From: Euryarchaeota archaeon UBA552
Lineage (GTDB): Archaea; Thermoplasmatota; Poseidoniia; Poseidoniales; Thalassarchaeaceae
Assembly (NCBI GenBank): GCA_002499585.1
Contig: DAMH01000002.1
Span: forward strand, 1-29,956
Length of the DNA: 29,956 nucleotides
Direction: 5' to 3'
Part shown: piece after piece, positions 16,385 through 24,738 of the stretch
How positions within the stretch are numbered: position 1 is the first letter of the stretch
Layout: each line of letters starts with the position of its first letter
Position numbers and translations under genes: made by a program
The notes under the pieces: generated by a model
Databases searched by the model: none
What the model saw: only the letters and a program-made list of their open reading frames with translations
Told to the model about the DNA's origin: nothing

Positions 16385-17313
16385 GACTCACCTCTGGGCT
16401 CCAGTTCGATAATTAGGTTCCCTGCCAATAGAGCACCGGCCCCGATAAATAGCCATACCGTCGGTTCTCCCTCCATTCCAGTGGCTATACTTACCACGGC
16501 CGCCCAAACTGGCTCAAATGCATAAACGAGGGCAGCCCTGACAGGGGAAATCTCTCTTTGGTACTTCATCAAGGCGGCTAGGGCTATGAATGAGCCGAAG
16601 AATCCACACAAAAGCAGGGGGATTAGGTATTCGATGTGCTTTAACAAGGCTAGAGTGTCAAATTTCCAAGAATTCGAACTGTACCCCATCGGGTCAGCTA
16701 CCAGAATTAATATTGCCAAAATCATTACGGTAATCATCATCGTCCCGGTGGATTGGATAGGGTCAACAGCTCGCGTCACCCTGTCTGTGAAAATTATGTG
16801 AAGTGCGAACAAGAAGCCACTGGCCACAGTCAGCCATTCCCCTTTTCCGAATTCCACTCTGGGGGGTCCGGATATCCATCCAGCACCGAAGGTGGCCAAA
16901 ACGACCCCTGCAAACATAAATGCAGTGAAACGCTGCCTGCCAATTGCCACTCCGATCACGGCTGTGAATACGACATACAAACTCGTTAGAAAGGCGGAAA
17001 CAGCAGGAGTGACCCCTGTCAATCCTATCATTTGTATTAAGAAACCAAGTATCAGAATTAATCCGAGAGTGCCACCACCCATCCATACTTCCTTATCGCG
17101 AAACCCTGATCTGGAAGCCCGAAGGAAAATCACTGTGCTCATGGACCCGATTAGGAACCTGCCGGCCACGAAGTGCATTGCCACCCATTTGCCGTCTGCT
17201 TCGGGTAAAACAGAGTCTGCAGCTGTTAGGGCTTGCTTCATCCAAATGAAGGTCATTCCCCATATGAATGCCACAGCAAAAAGGATCATGGTAGCCTTTT
17301 GACGGCGCTGCAC
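16381..17313 (-). CDS. EamA/DMT-family transporter
   Basis: The 310-aa protein has about ten membrane helices arranged as two EamA repeats (roughly 5-148 and 160-303). The N-terminal FIWGMTFIWMKQA helix is typical of drug/metabolite exporters. The second repeat contains the ISPVRAALVYAFEPVWAAV segment, matching the conserved Pro-Val and Glu-Pro positions of EamA proteins. The substrate is unknown. The start codon is GTG at 17313; a TATA-like box sits 27 nt upstream, which supports it. It lies 44 bp downstream of the photolyase fusion and overlaps the MOSC gene by four bases. Coupling with MOSC might mean export of a metabolite or detoxified product, but that is inference. Confidence 0.9.
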   Translation of the reverse strand: MQRRQKATMILFAVAFIWGMTFIWMKQALTAADSVLPEADGKWVAMHFVAGRFLIGSMSTVIFLRASRSGFRDKEVWMGGGTLGLILILGFLIQMIGLTGVTPAVSAFLTSLYVVFTAVIGVAIGRQRFTAFMFAGVVLATFGAGWISGPPRVEFGKGEWLTVASGFLFALHIIFTDRVTRAVDPIQSTGTMMITVMILAILILVADPMGYSSNSWKFDTLALLKHIEYLIPLLLCGFFGSFIALAALMKYQREISPVRAALVYAFEPVWAAVVSIATGMEGEPTVWLFIGAGALLAGNLIIELEPRGES

Positions 17314-17335
17314 AGTACTGCGCAGGACTAGTCAC

Positions 17336-17345
17336 GAATATACAT
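17336..17345 (-). promoter_or_regulatory. TATA-like box for the DMT-MOSC operon
   Basis: On the minus strand the sequence reads ATGTATATTC, centred 27 nt upstream of the GTG start at 17313. It lies in the 44-bp gap after the photolyase fusion gene and suggests that the pair has its own leaderless transcript. Confidence 0.5.
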
Positions 17346-17357
17346 CCCTGTGTACAG

Positions 17358-19661
17358 TCACCATTCGTTGAGCGAAGTCTGTTTAGACAAATAGTGTCCA
17401 TTACGACCCTTTTCACTTGATCTGAGGTGCATATCAGCCACTGCTCTTGCGGCTGAATCCAATGCACCACCAATCGTCCCGAGTGGCGTTCCAAAACCAT
17501 CGCCGATGAAAGAAATATTTCCGTGATGAATGACCCTGCCTGGGCCAGAGACAGGCCGGCTGTATCTCCAGAGATGGGAAGACCATCCATCGTCGGGAAG
17601 ACCAATTTCCCTAGGAACCATCGAGGCCATTCGATCCTTTGTTTCGTCCACGTGTCGGGCTGAGGATTTTTCACAAAGCCTCACTTCGATCATGCCGTTG
17701 GTCAAATTGCGGACACTCCACCCCGCGGGTAAATTGTCTGGAACTACTTCAGACGGCCCCCAAGCCACCCAGCATGCCTCGCTACGACCGCTGAACAAAT
17801 CAACGTCGATAATGTCCATTGCTTGCTCTACAGGTATTGCAACTAATACGTTTGAGTGGTGAAATTCGATGGGCTCGTCGTTCACTATCGCATTGAGGGT
17901 CACACCCTCTTCAGTTTGATGCAATGAGCGGACTCTAGTGTTAAAATTGATGCTCAGTTCGCCTGCAAAATGGTGTAGGATGTCGATCAACGGAGCACGG
18001 TTGCTTGACATATCTTCTTGCTTGGGTCCTCCCAAATCGAATTCACCAAGGAATCTGGCCATCCAAGGTCTGATACCATCGATATGGGTTGATCCAATTT
18101 GAAAGCTCGATCCATCCGAAGTTAGTCGGTTCGCTAGCCGGCCACTCAGACGCTTACCTTTGTCGTATAGTTTGACCTCGTGCCCTAGATCTCGGAGAAT
18201 CATAGCGGCAAACAACCCGGATATGCCAGAACCTACGATTGCGAACTCTCTAACCCCTCCCATTGTAGGTGCGCATACCCACTTCAAGAAACGGTCAATA
18301 TCTACCCTGCTAGCGTGCGTTTCCGTGCTTCTCCCCCTGACTCTCCCCATATGCGGAGATGGCGGGTCAAACGGCCTGTCGAACAAACCAAAGCACCACA
18401 TTACTCCAGCCACGGAATTTGGATTACGGCCATCCAATGCGTAGCGATCATTCAACGACTGGGTGACGTCCATGGCTTCCTCTGGGTCGATGATCCAACC
18501 AGGTATCGCTTTACCCCAGGTCATTCTTACGTTATTGTGCATCACTCCGTGTCGCAGCAGTCCTTTTTGCGCACCGTCCCAAAGGGGAATTCCCGTTTCC
18601 CCCCTTTCTATCACAGAGACCTCCCGAGGACTTGTGGGGGCCAGCCTTTCCCTCCATGACGTTCTTGCCCATTCAGGCAATGCAGACCATCTTTTTGGAT
18701 CCTTTATCTCATGGCAATGATGATACGCATGTTCCCTGAAGACGAGCATTTCATCAAGGAATTTTTCAGGACCTTTCCCACCCAATGAGATTGCATCCCT
18801 AACCACTTTCGTCGCGGCGATCATACCATGGTGAAGCCATGGTGAAATACCACTTACACCCTCACGGTCAGCCGCATTGTTACGCGTCCTGTGGTATTTC
18901 TTCAGCCCCTCTTGCATATACTTCTCCCACTTACTCTCAGCAAACTCAGTTCCGCCGATTAAGTCGTTTACAGGGACGACTGTAGGATCTATATCGCACT
19001 CAGAAAAGATGCCCAACCCACCGTCCTTTTCTAACTCTTCAATCGCCGAAACAGGGTCAAAAGGAATGGTATAGCCGTCAGGTAATTTCTTGATTGGCAA
19101 GTCACAGATTGGCCATCTTAGGCCCATACGGGCTTTCATAAGGCGTTTTGTAGCATTTTTGAAACGAAAAGGACGATCAAGGGACTTCCCGAAAACCTGC
19201 CTTGGGAGAATGCAGTGAGCATCGACCTCGATAACTGGACGCAGCTCTTTGATTGATTCGGTCCAATCGGACCACGGATCAAGATCAACTAGGTCGGTTA
19301 CTATGACTGCGGAGCCCTCAGCCATCATTTTCAAAACGGGATCTCTATGACCACGTCTCGATACATGGAGGAAGTATTCTACGCCAATTTTTTTTGCATT
19401 CCTCTCCAAATCCCGAGAGCCTTCCATCAAGAATTTATGATGCCTGTAGGAAGCATATGGATAACGTTCGTCGATTCCTTGATACACCACAAGTGGGAGC
19501 CCTTTCTGAAATGCAATATGCCTTGCGACGTCAAAAGTTGGGTTTTCATCAAACCTCAGAGCCGCCCGCATCCAATGAAGCACAAACCGCGAATCACTCT
19601 TTTCTGGTCCCGTATGATGTGTACAACGCTCCAACAAGTGTGTGGGAAGGAAGCCGAGCAT
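17358..19661 (-). CDS. Class II CPD photolyase fused to a renalase-like FAD oxidoreductase
   Basis: The product is 767 aa from the start chosen. Residues 1-450 are a class II cyclobutane pyrimidine dimer photolyase: RFVLHWMRAALR near the start, SYRHHKFLMEG, VTDLVDLDPW, VDAHCILP, the FAD-binding ISPWLHHG segment, and NDRYALDGRNPN near 404-415. The three tryptophans of the class II electron-transfer chain are present at about 361, 382 and 389. Residues ~470-767 are a second flavoprotein domain with a dinucleotide motif (VGSGISG, 476-482), a DKGKRLSGRLANR segment and a C-terminal FIGDGFGTPLGTIGGALDS element, as in renalase-like oxidoreductases. The frame extends to 19742, but a TATA-like element 28 nt before 19661 and the domain boundary favour the shorter start. 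Fusion of these domains is unusual; the second domain may supply electrons or FADH2. Confidence 0.88.
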   Translation of the reverse strand: MLGFLPTHLLERCTHHTGPEKSDSRFVLHWMRAALRFDENPTFDVARHIAFQKGLPLVVYQGIDERYPYASYRHHKFLMEGSRDLERNAKKIGVEYFLHVSRRGHRDPVLKMMAEGSAVIVTDLVDLDPWSDWTESIKELRPVIEVDAHCILPRQVFGKSLDRPFRFKNATKRLMKARMGLRWPICDLPIKKLPDGYTIPFDPVSAIEELEKDGGLGIFSECDIDPTVVPVNDLIGGTEFAESKWEKYMQEGLKKYHRTRNNAADREGVSGISPWLHHGMIAATKVVRDAISLGGKGPEKFLDEMLVFREHAYHHCHEIKDPKRWSALPEWARTSWRERLAPTSPREVSVIERGETGIPLWDGAQKGLLRHGVMHNNVRMTWGKAIPGWIIDPEEAMDVTQSLNDRYALDGRNPNSVAGVMWCFGLFDRPFDPPSPHMGRVRGRSTETHASRVDIDRFLKWVCAPTMGGVREFAIVGSGISGLFAAMILRDLGHEVKLYDKGKRLSGRLANRLTSDGSSFQIGSTHIDGIRPWMARFLGEFDLGGPKQEDMSSNRAPLIDILHHFAGELSINFNTRVRSLHQTEEGVTLNAIVNDEPIEFHHSNVLVAIPVEQAMDIIDVDLFSGRSEACWVAWGPSEVVPDNLPAGWSVRNLTNGMIEVRLCEKSSARHVDETKDRMASMVPREIGLPDDGWSSHLWRYSRPVSGPGRVIHHGNISFIGDGFGTPLGTIGGALDSAARAVADMHLRSSEKGRNGHYLSKQTSLNEW

Positions 19662-19684
19662 AGTACGAACGGCCGACAACCGAA

Positions 19685-19694
19685 TATGAAATAA
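19685..19694 (-). promoter_or_regulatory. TATA-like element for the photolyase fusion gene
   Basis: The minus strand reads TTATTTCATA, centred about 28 nt upstream of the ATG at 19661. It is weaker than the other boxes but sits at the same distance and lies inside the longer alternative frame, so it argues for the internal start. Confidence 0.35.
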
Positions 19695-19766
19695 CGTATG
19701 CGCTCCAGATACGGGAGAAGGTGGATTTAGGGAGACTCTCAATAATAGGCTGCCTTTCCGGGTGTT

Positions 19767-20093
19767 ATGGTCAATGTTGCCAAGCCCATCATTGGTGGCT
19801 TCTATGACACACTTGTTGGTGCCTTCGGATCACTCCCTGCCTGGGTTCTCGGGCACATGATCATACTGTTAGCCGGTCTTGGTTTGGTCGCTTTGGCAAA
19901 AAATTGGCTAACAATAACGAGTGGCGCAAAGTTAGGCAAACAGCAAGCCGTAGAAGCATCAATATTCATCATTGCCACTGGAATTCAAGTACATCTGTAT
20001 TCGAGTTCTGCGGGTTGGCCGTTATTTTCATCTCTCCTCATAGCATCGACATTTACCGCCTCTCTCGGATGGTGTGTAAAGGTACTAAACTGA
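19767..20093 (+). CDS. Small membrane protein of unknown function
   Basis: The 108-aa protein has three likely membrane helices at about 24-46, 62-80 and 84-104. I see no family motif. It lies 105 bp from the divergent photolyase start and 31 bp before the ATPase-KH gene. I checked it as a possible displaced PIN domain for that neighbour: it is hydrophobic and lacks PIN acidic residues, so it is not one. The ATG is the first in frame, and an AT-rich TCAATAAT stretch lies about 25 nt upstream. Confidence 0.55.
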   Translation: MVNVAKPIIGGFYDTLVGAFGSLPAWVLGHMIILLAGLGLVALAKNWLTITSGAKLGKQQAVEASIFIIATGIQVHLYSSSAGWPLFSSLLIASTFTASLGWCVKVLN

Positions 20094-20105
20094 GATATAG
20101 AAAAT
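20094..20105 (+). promoter_or_regulatory. TATA-like box for the ATPase-KH gene
   Basis: GATATAGAAAAT lies immediately after the stop codon of the preceding small gene and is centred about 27 nt upstream of the ATG at 20125. It supports that start rather than the GTG at 20116. Confidence 0.5.
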
Positions 20106-20124
20106 ACGGAAATGGGTGTGTAGA

Positions 20125-21495
20125 ATGGCGGCTTTTGGAGATCATCCGCCCTTGCCTGATGCTTTGGATGAAATTCTTAGAGATGATACCACATCAACTG
20201 CATTCTTGAAAGCTGACTGTCCCCCTAGGGCTAAACGAGGTCACATCAGCAATCTGAAACTAGAAACAATCAGCCAGGACGTTTGGTCGAAGACCCAAGT
20301 GAGCGAACTATCAGATCAACTTTCAATGGTGGTGGAACAACACTCAGAGCGATCTGACTGCTTCATCGAGATTGAGCGAGAAGGGTGCAGAATCCTTCAA
20401 ATCGGCGACCTTAGAGTTACATGTGCCTGGCCACCTTTTTCAGATGCTTGGGAAATAACAGTGGTGCGCCCAGTTGCTTACCTCTCCTTGTCAGACTATG
20501 ATATAGATCCAGAATTGAGGCGGAGACTCTCCGATCATCACAGGGGAGTGTTCGTGGTTGGAAAGCCCGGCTCGGGTAAAACGACTTTCGCGCAAGCAAT
20601 AGCCGCCTATCTAGATCAAGAGGTCGGTGCGATGGTCAAAACCATGGAAGCTCCACGTGACTTACAGCTCCCTGAACGAGTCACCCAATATGCTCCGTTA
20701 GAGGGCGACTTGGAAAAGACAGCAGAGGTCATTTTCTTGGTCAGACCGGACTTCGTAATCTTCGATGAGGTGAGGAGGTCAAGGGACTTCGAAATATTCG
20801 GAGATGTCAGACTTGCAGGTGTTGGCTTGCTGGGCGTCACACATGCTAACAGCGCACTTGAGGCTATACAGCGGCTGGTAGGCAAAGTTGAGTTAGGCTT
20901 GATATCCCAGGTCTTGGATACTGTCATCCACATCGAGAAAGGGGTAGTCCATGAGATTCTTGAGTTGAAGATGGTAGTCAGGGCGCCGACCGGGATGGAG
21001 TCAGATCTGTCTCGTCCGGTGATAGAGATCCGAAGATTCCCAAGTGGAGACCTCACACATGAAATGTTTGCATTCGGCAGTGAAATAGCAGTAGTACCAG
21101 TCAGAAGCGAGGACGCTGAGGGAAGTCCAGCCATGAAAATGGCTGCGGACGAACTCAAGAGACAGATTATCCGCTTCACAGGAATTTCTGTAGGCCACGC
21201 GAAGTTCATGACAGAAACCTCGGCTGAGGTCTATGTTGACCAGTCAGCGATTGGCGCCGTAGTCGGTCCAGGTGGTGAAAATATACGCAGGTTGGAGAGA
21301 CAAATCGGTGTAAAACTCGATGTCAAATCAGTCAAAGATTTACCGAGAAGCATGAGAAAGAGCATGAGTAAAGAATCCAGTCTTGACTTCAGCGATGAGG
21401 AGTGGAAATCTAGGGCCGGCCGTGAATGGAATCGTAACGATCGCATCGGAAACAACAGGCCGAAGAGGAGAAAAGGAAGAAAAGGGCGAAGGTAA
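20125..21495 (+). CDS. PilT/VirB11-like ATPase with KH domain, lacking the usual PIN domain
   Basis: The 456-aa product matches the C-terminal two thirds of the archaeal PINc-domain ATPase family. Residues 23-42 (STAFLKADCPPRAKRG) correspond to the linker that normally follows the N-terminal PIN nuclease domain, so the PIN domain is absent. Then come the QIGDLRV...PPFSDAWEIT region (92-112), Walker A GKPGSGKT (146-153), a TMEAPRDLQ segment, Walker B VIFDE (211-215), and ATPase residues including THAN. A KH domain near 370-410 has the GPGGEN loop expected for RNA binding. The tail is strongly Lys/Arg-rich. The full family usually exceeds 600 aa. The ATG at 20125 is preferred over the GTG at 20116. 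An RNA-associated ATPase role is likely; the exact process is unknown. Confidence 0.85.
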   Translation: MAAFGDHPPLPDALDEILRDDTTSTAFLKADCPPRAKRGHISNLKLETISQDVWSKTQVSELSDQLSMVVEQHSERSDCFIEIEREGCRILQIGDLRVTCAWPPFSDAWEITVVRPVAYLSLSDYDIDPELRRRLSDHHRGVFVVGKPGSGKTTFAQAIAAYLDQEVGAMVKTMEAPRDLQLPERVTQYAPLEGDLEKTAEVIFLVRPDFVIFDEVRRSRDFEIFGDVRLAGVGLLGVTHANSALEAIQRLVGKVELGLISQVLDTVIHIEKGVVHEILELKMVVRAPTGMESDLSRPVIEIRRFPSGDLTHEMFAFGSEIAVVPVRSEDAEGSPAMKMAADELKRQIIRFTGISVGHAKFMTETSAEVYVDQSAIGAVVGPGGENIRRLERQIGVKLDVKSVKDLPRSMRKSMSKESSLDFSDEEWKSRAGREWNRNDRIGNNRPKRRKGRKGRR

Positions 21496-21500
21496 TTATC
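21493..21500 (+). promoter_or_regulatory. TATA-like box for the thermosome gene
   Basis: TAATTATC overlaps the stop codon of the preceding gene and is centred about 24 nt before the TTG at 21520. It favours TTG over the GTG at 21538 as start, with low certainty. Confidence 0.35.
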
Positions 21501-21519
21501 TCGCAGATTTTTTGATGGG

Positions 21520-23106
21520 TTGGTAAGTGGGATAGACGTGTCGGAAACCAATAACTCGGCCCCTGTCAGGATTGTTAAAGGACAAACCAAGACTGTAGAA
21601 GGGACAGAAGTTCAGGAAAAAATGATTTCAGCAGCAAGAGTCTTCTCCGACATTTTGAGTCCAACATATGGTCCCGGCGGACTCGATAAGATGCTCTACA
21701 AAACAGATGGGAATACTGCAATAACCAACGACGGGTCCAGGATAGTATCAGAATTACTCGTCAAACATCCTGCTGCGAAGATGATGGTTTCCATGGCAAA
21801 GACCCAGGAAGAGATGAGTGGAGATGGCGTAACTGGGACGATGATAATCTGTGGGGCGCTGTTGGAGGAGGCAGCAAGGCTTCTGTCAAGAGGCCTTCAC
21901 CCGCTTACTGTAGTTGATGGCTACAGGAAATCAATGGTTATCTGTAAGGCTACAATCAGTACCAGAGCACTCCCCGTCAGTGATGATGATATCACTGATG
22001 TGGCAATAACGGCTATGACCGGGAAAAGCATTGATGTTGCCCATTTCTCGACCATGCTATCAAAGGCATGGTCAATTCTGCGGGAAAGTGGGGATCAAAT
22101 AGGTCCAGATAACTTTGGCATGTACAAAAGTGAATCTGGGACTCAACTCGATAGTAGGCTAGTACGGGGAGTTGTGTTGAGGAGGCGAGTACCAAACCAA
22201 AACGCCCCAAACAACCTGCTTAATCCGACGGTGGCTGTAATCAGAAATGACATAAAAATAAGGAAGATGTCCAGAAATGCGGAAATAAAAATTACCGATT
22301 CAGAAAACCTCGACTTATTCATAGATGCAGAGCAAGATCGTAAAAAGCTCATATCAAAATCTATAATTGAATCCGGTGCGAAATTGGTGTTATGTGGAGG
22401 AGAAGTCGATCCTGACATACTTCACGATCTCACAATATCAGGTACCTTGGTGATATCAGAATTAGATACATCCGAGATCGAACAAGTAGCGTTGTGCACC
22501 AACTCAACAATCATTGATGGAATCTTCCACATCGAAAAGGAGATGATTGGGAGGGCCGGCAAAGTAATTTGGTCAAGAAGGCCTTCAACTGAGAAAGTGG
22601 AGGATGTAATCGAAATAGACGACTGCCCCTCTACTAGATTAGTCACATTCTCCATAGGTGGAAATTCCGATGTCGCCTCTGAAGAAACAATCAGGAGTTT
22701 ACATGATGCAATCAGATCAATATCATCGATCGAAGGCGACCCCAGGATGGTCACTGGAGGCGGGTCTATTCACGCCAGGATGGCATCAGACATTAGAAAA
22801 TCTAGCTTGGAGGAGCCAAGCAGAGAAAGGCTTGCAATGGAGGCATTTGCCAGGGCTTTGGAAACTATTCCATTTACCCTAGCAGCCAACGCTGGAAGGA
22901 CAGGGCTTGATGCAGTTTTGGAGTTGAGAACCAAATCTAGGGAAGAGGTAGACAAAGAATACGGAATAAGCAAAAGCGGTGATGTAGACCTTGTAGACGG
23001 AGTCGTACATCCTGTGTCAAGTGTGATTTCTAGCCTTGAGGCTGCTGTTGAAACCTCAATTTCCATGCTTAGAATCGATCAGGTTGTCAGTGCCAAGAGG
23101 GAATGA
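21520..23106 (+). CDS. Thermosome (group II chaperonin) subunit, divergent
   Basis: The 528-aa protein has the full chaperonin layout: N-terminal equatorial domain, intermediate, apical, intermediate and C-terminal equatorial domain. Motifs include the SPTYGPGGLDKML segment (47-59, usually GPKGMDKML), ITNDGSRIV (68-76), KHPAAKMMVSMAKTQEE (82-98), GDGVTG (101-106, usually GDGTTT), a LHDAI segment carrying the conserved ATPase aspartate, and TGGGSIHARMA. The final equatorial strand ends in LRIDQVVSAKRE, and the Gly-Gly-Met tail common in thermosomes is missing. It folds proteins with ATP in the cytoplasm. The start codon must be TTG (21520) or GTG (21538), as no suitable ATG exists. It reads like a divergent paralogue rather than the main subunit. 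Confidence 0.9.
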   Translation: MVSGIDVSETNNSAPVRIVKGQTKTVEGTEVQEKMISAARVFSDILSPTYGPGGLDKMLYKTDGNTAITNDGSRIVSELLVKHPAAKMMVSMAKTQEEMSGDGVTGTMIICGALLEEAARLLSRGLHPLTVVDGYRKSMVICKATISTRALPVSDDDITDVAITAMTGKSIDVAHFSTMLSKAWSILRESGDQIGPDNFGMYKSESGTQLDSRLVRGVVLRRRVPNQNAPNNLLNPTVAVIRNDIKIRKMSRNAEIKITDSENLDLFIDAEQDRKKLISKSIIESGAKLVLCGGEVDPDILHDLTISGTLVISELDTSEIEQVALCTNSTIIDGIFHIEKEMIGRAGKVIWSRRPSTEKVEDVIEIDDCPSTRLVTFSIGGNSDVASEETIRSLHDAIRSISSIEGDPRMVTGGGSIHARMASDIRKSSLEEPSRERLAMEAFARALETIPFTLAANAGRTGLDAVLELRTKSREEVDKEYGISKSGDVDLVDGVVHPVSSVISSLEAAVETSISMLRIDQVVSAKRE

Positions 23107-23147
23107 TCCTCCCCAACCGTCATTGACCTGTTCGATCACAGCGTACC

Positions 23148-24731
23148 ATGACACAGAGGAGAGCCCTCATCAGCGTCTACAAAAAAGAGGGCGTTGTCGA
23201 CTTCGCACAAAAACTATCAGACCTCGGATGGGAAATAATTTCAACCGGAGGCACGGCAAGAAAACTCAAGGACTCAGGACTCCAAGTAACGGATATTACC
23301 GACATAACCAATCATCCAGAGTGTTTTGATGGAAGAGTCAAGACGCTGCACCCAGCAGTCCATTCAGGTCTGCTCGCTAGACGAGACAATTCCGAAGACA
23401 TGCAGACATTGACAGATCTAGGATATGGGAGCATAGACCTAGTTTGTGTCAATCTTTACCCATTCAGTGAGACTGCACAAAGGAAACCGCCCGTCGATGA
23501 TAACGAATTAATCGAGATGATCGACATCGGTGGCCCCACAATGATACGCTCTGCTGCGAAGAACCACAAGGACGTGTTAGTCGTAACATCTCCGGATCAA
23601 TACCAGATGGTGGTTGATCATCTCGCCCATGCCGATGGTAACCCTGATGCAATCAGCATGAACATCCGCCGAAAATTAGCCCTTCAGGCATTCCAGGTCA
23701 CATCAAGATATGACAGCGAGATTTCCACTGAATTAGATTCGAGGTATACTGAAGGAGTAATCCCGACTCAATGCCACATCTCAACCCAAGACGGAGTCAA
23801 ACTTAGATATGGAGAAAATCCACATCAAGTGGCTGCCTTCTTTCCTGGTAAGCCATCACCCAACAGCCTTGCTGCCGCCATCCAGCATGGTGGAAAACCG
23901 TTATCCTACAATAATTACCTAGACCTTGATAGCGCCCTGAAGCTGGTAACATCACTAAGCACTCCTGACTTCGAAAAACTGCATGCATGCGTGGTTATCA
24001 AGCATACAAACCCCTCTGGAGCATCAATTCATGAAGAACAAGAGCAGGCGTGGAAACATGCCCTCACGAGTGACCCTGAAAGCGCATTCGGATGCGTTGT
24101 GGCATTTAGTAAAAAAGTTGGAATGGCGACTGCTGAGGCCATTGGGGACCATTTCTTTGAGTGCATGATCGCACCTGGATATGATGACGACGCGCTCTTG
24201 TACCTGTCAACCAAGAAAAATCGAAGGATGATGACTCTAGCTACCATGTCCCCACGTCTTTCCTCAGTGACACTCAGGCAGATAGAAGGCGGGTGGTTGT
24301 CACAATCTCAAGGCCCTCCACAAATAGACTGGGATTCATCAGAGTGCGTGACTAAAACGGACTTTTCTAATTCAGACATGATGCTTGCTAAATTCGGGAC
24401 TACTGTGATTTCTGAGGTAAAGTCTAATGCGATTCTGCTTGTAAAGAGTACAACAAAAGGCTTCACCACAGTGGGAGTCGGACCGGGTCAGACAAGCCGT
24501 GTTGAAGCAGTTCGGATTGCTGCAAGGAGAGCAGGAAAAAGGGCAAAAGGATCTATGATGATATCCGACGCATTCTTCCCTTTTCGAGATGGCATTGATG
24601 CGGCTAACGAAATAGGTGTAACGCATGTTGTACAGCCCGGAGGCTCAATGCGCGACTCTGATTCTATACTGGCAGCCAACGAGCATGGGATTTCTATGAT
24701 TTTTACCAAGAAGAGGCTGTTCCTTCATTAG
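23148..24731 (+). CDS. purH: Bifunctional AICAR formyltransferase/IMP cyclohydrolase
   Basis: The 527-aa product catalyses the last two steps of IMP synthesis. The N-terminal IMP cyclohydrolase domain (1-~190) starts with RRALISVYKKEG and has ISTGGTARKL and FDGRVKTLHP. The transformylase domain shows LRYGENPHQVAAFF, KPLSYNNYLDLDSA, IKHTNPSGASI with the catalytic Lys-His, and near the end SDAFFPFRDGIDAA and QPGGSMRDSD. The length equals bacterial PurH (~520-530). The family's usual Asn-Pro-Cys-Gly is Asn-Pro-Ser-Gly here. Many archaea use unrelated PurP/PurO instead, so this copy is bacterial-like. It follows the thermosome gene by 41 bp and precedes the OYE-like gene by 7 bp, so transcription is probably shared. 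Confidence 0.96.
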   Translation: MTQRRALISVYKKEGVVDFAQKLSDLGWEIISTGGTARKLKDSGLQVTDITDITNHPECFDGRVKTLHPAVHSGLLARRDNSEDMQTLTDLGYGSIDLVCVNLYPFSETAQRKPPVDDNELIEMIDIGGPTMIRSAAKNHKDVLVVTSPDQYQMVVDHLAHADGNPDAISMNIRRKLALQAFQVTSRYDSEISTELDSRYTEGVIPTQCHISTQDGVKLRYGENPHQVAAFFPGKPSPNSLAAAIQHGGKPLSYNNYLDLDSALKLVTSLSTPDFEKLHACVVIKHTNPSGASIHEEQEQAWKHALTSDPESAFGCVVAFSKKVGMATAEAIGDHFFECMIAPGYDDDALLYLSTKKNRRMMTLATMSPRLSSVTLRQIEGGWLSQSQGPPQIDWDSSECVTKTDFSNSDMMLAKFGTTVISEVKSNAILLVKSTTKGFTTVGVGPGQTSRVEAVRIAARRAGKRAKGSMMISDAFFPFRDGIDAANEIGVTHVVQPGGSMRDSDSILAANEHGISMIFTKKRLFLH

Positions 24732-24738
24732 TGATACC

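Noticed and set aside
19767..20093. Upstream small gene as the split-off PIN domain of the ATPase-KH protein
   Set aside because: It is a hydrophobic three-helix membrane protein without the acidic residues of a PIN nuclease.
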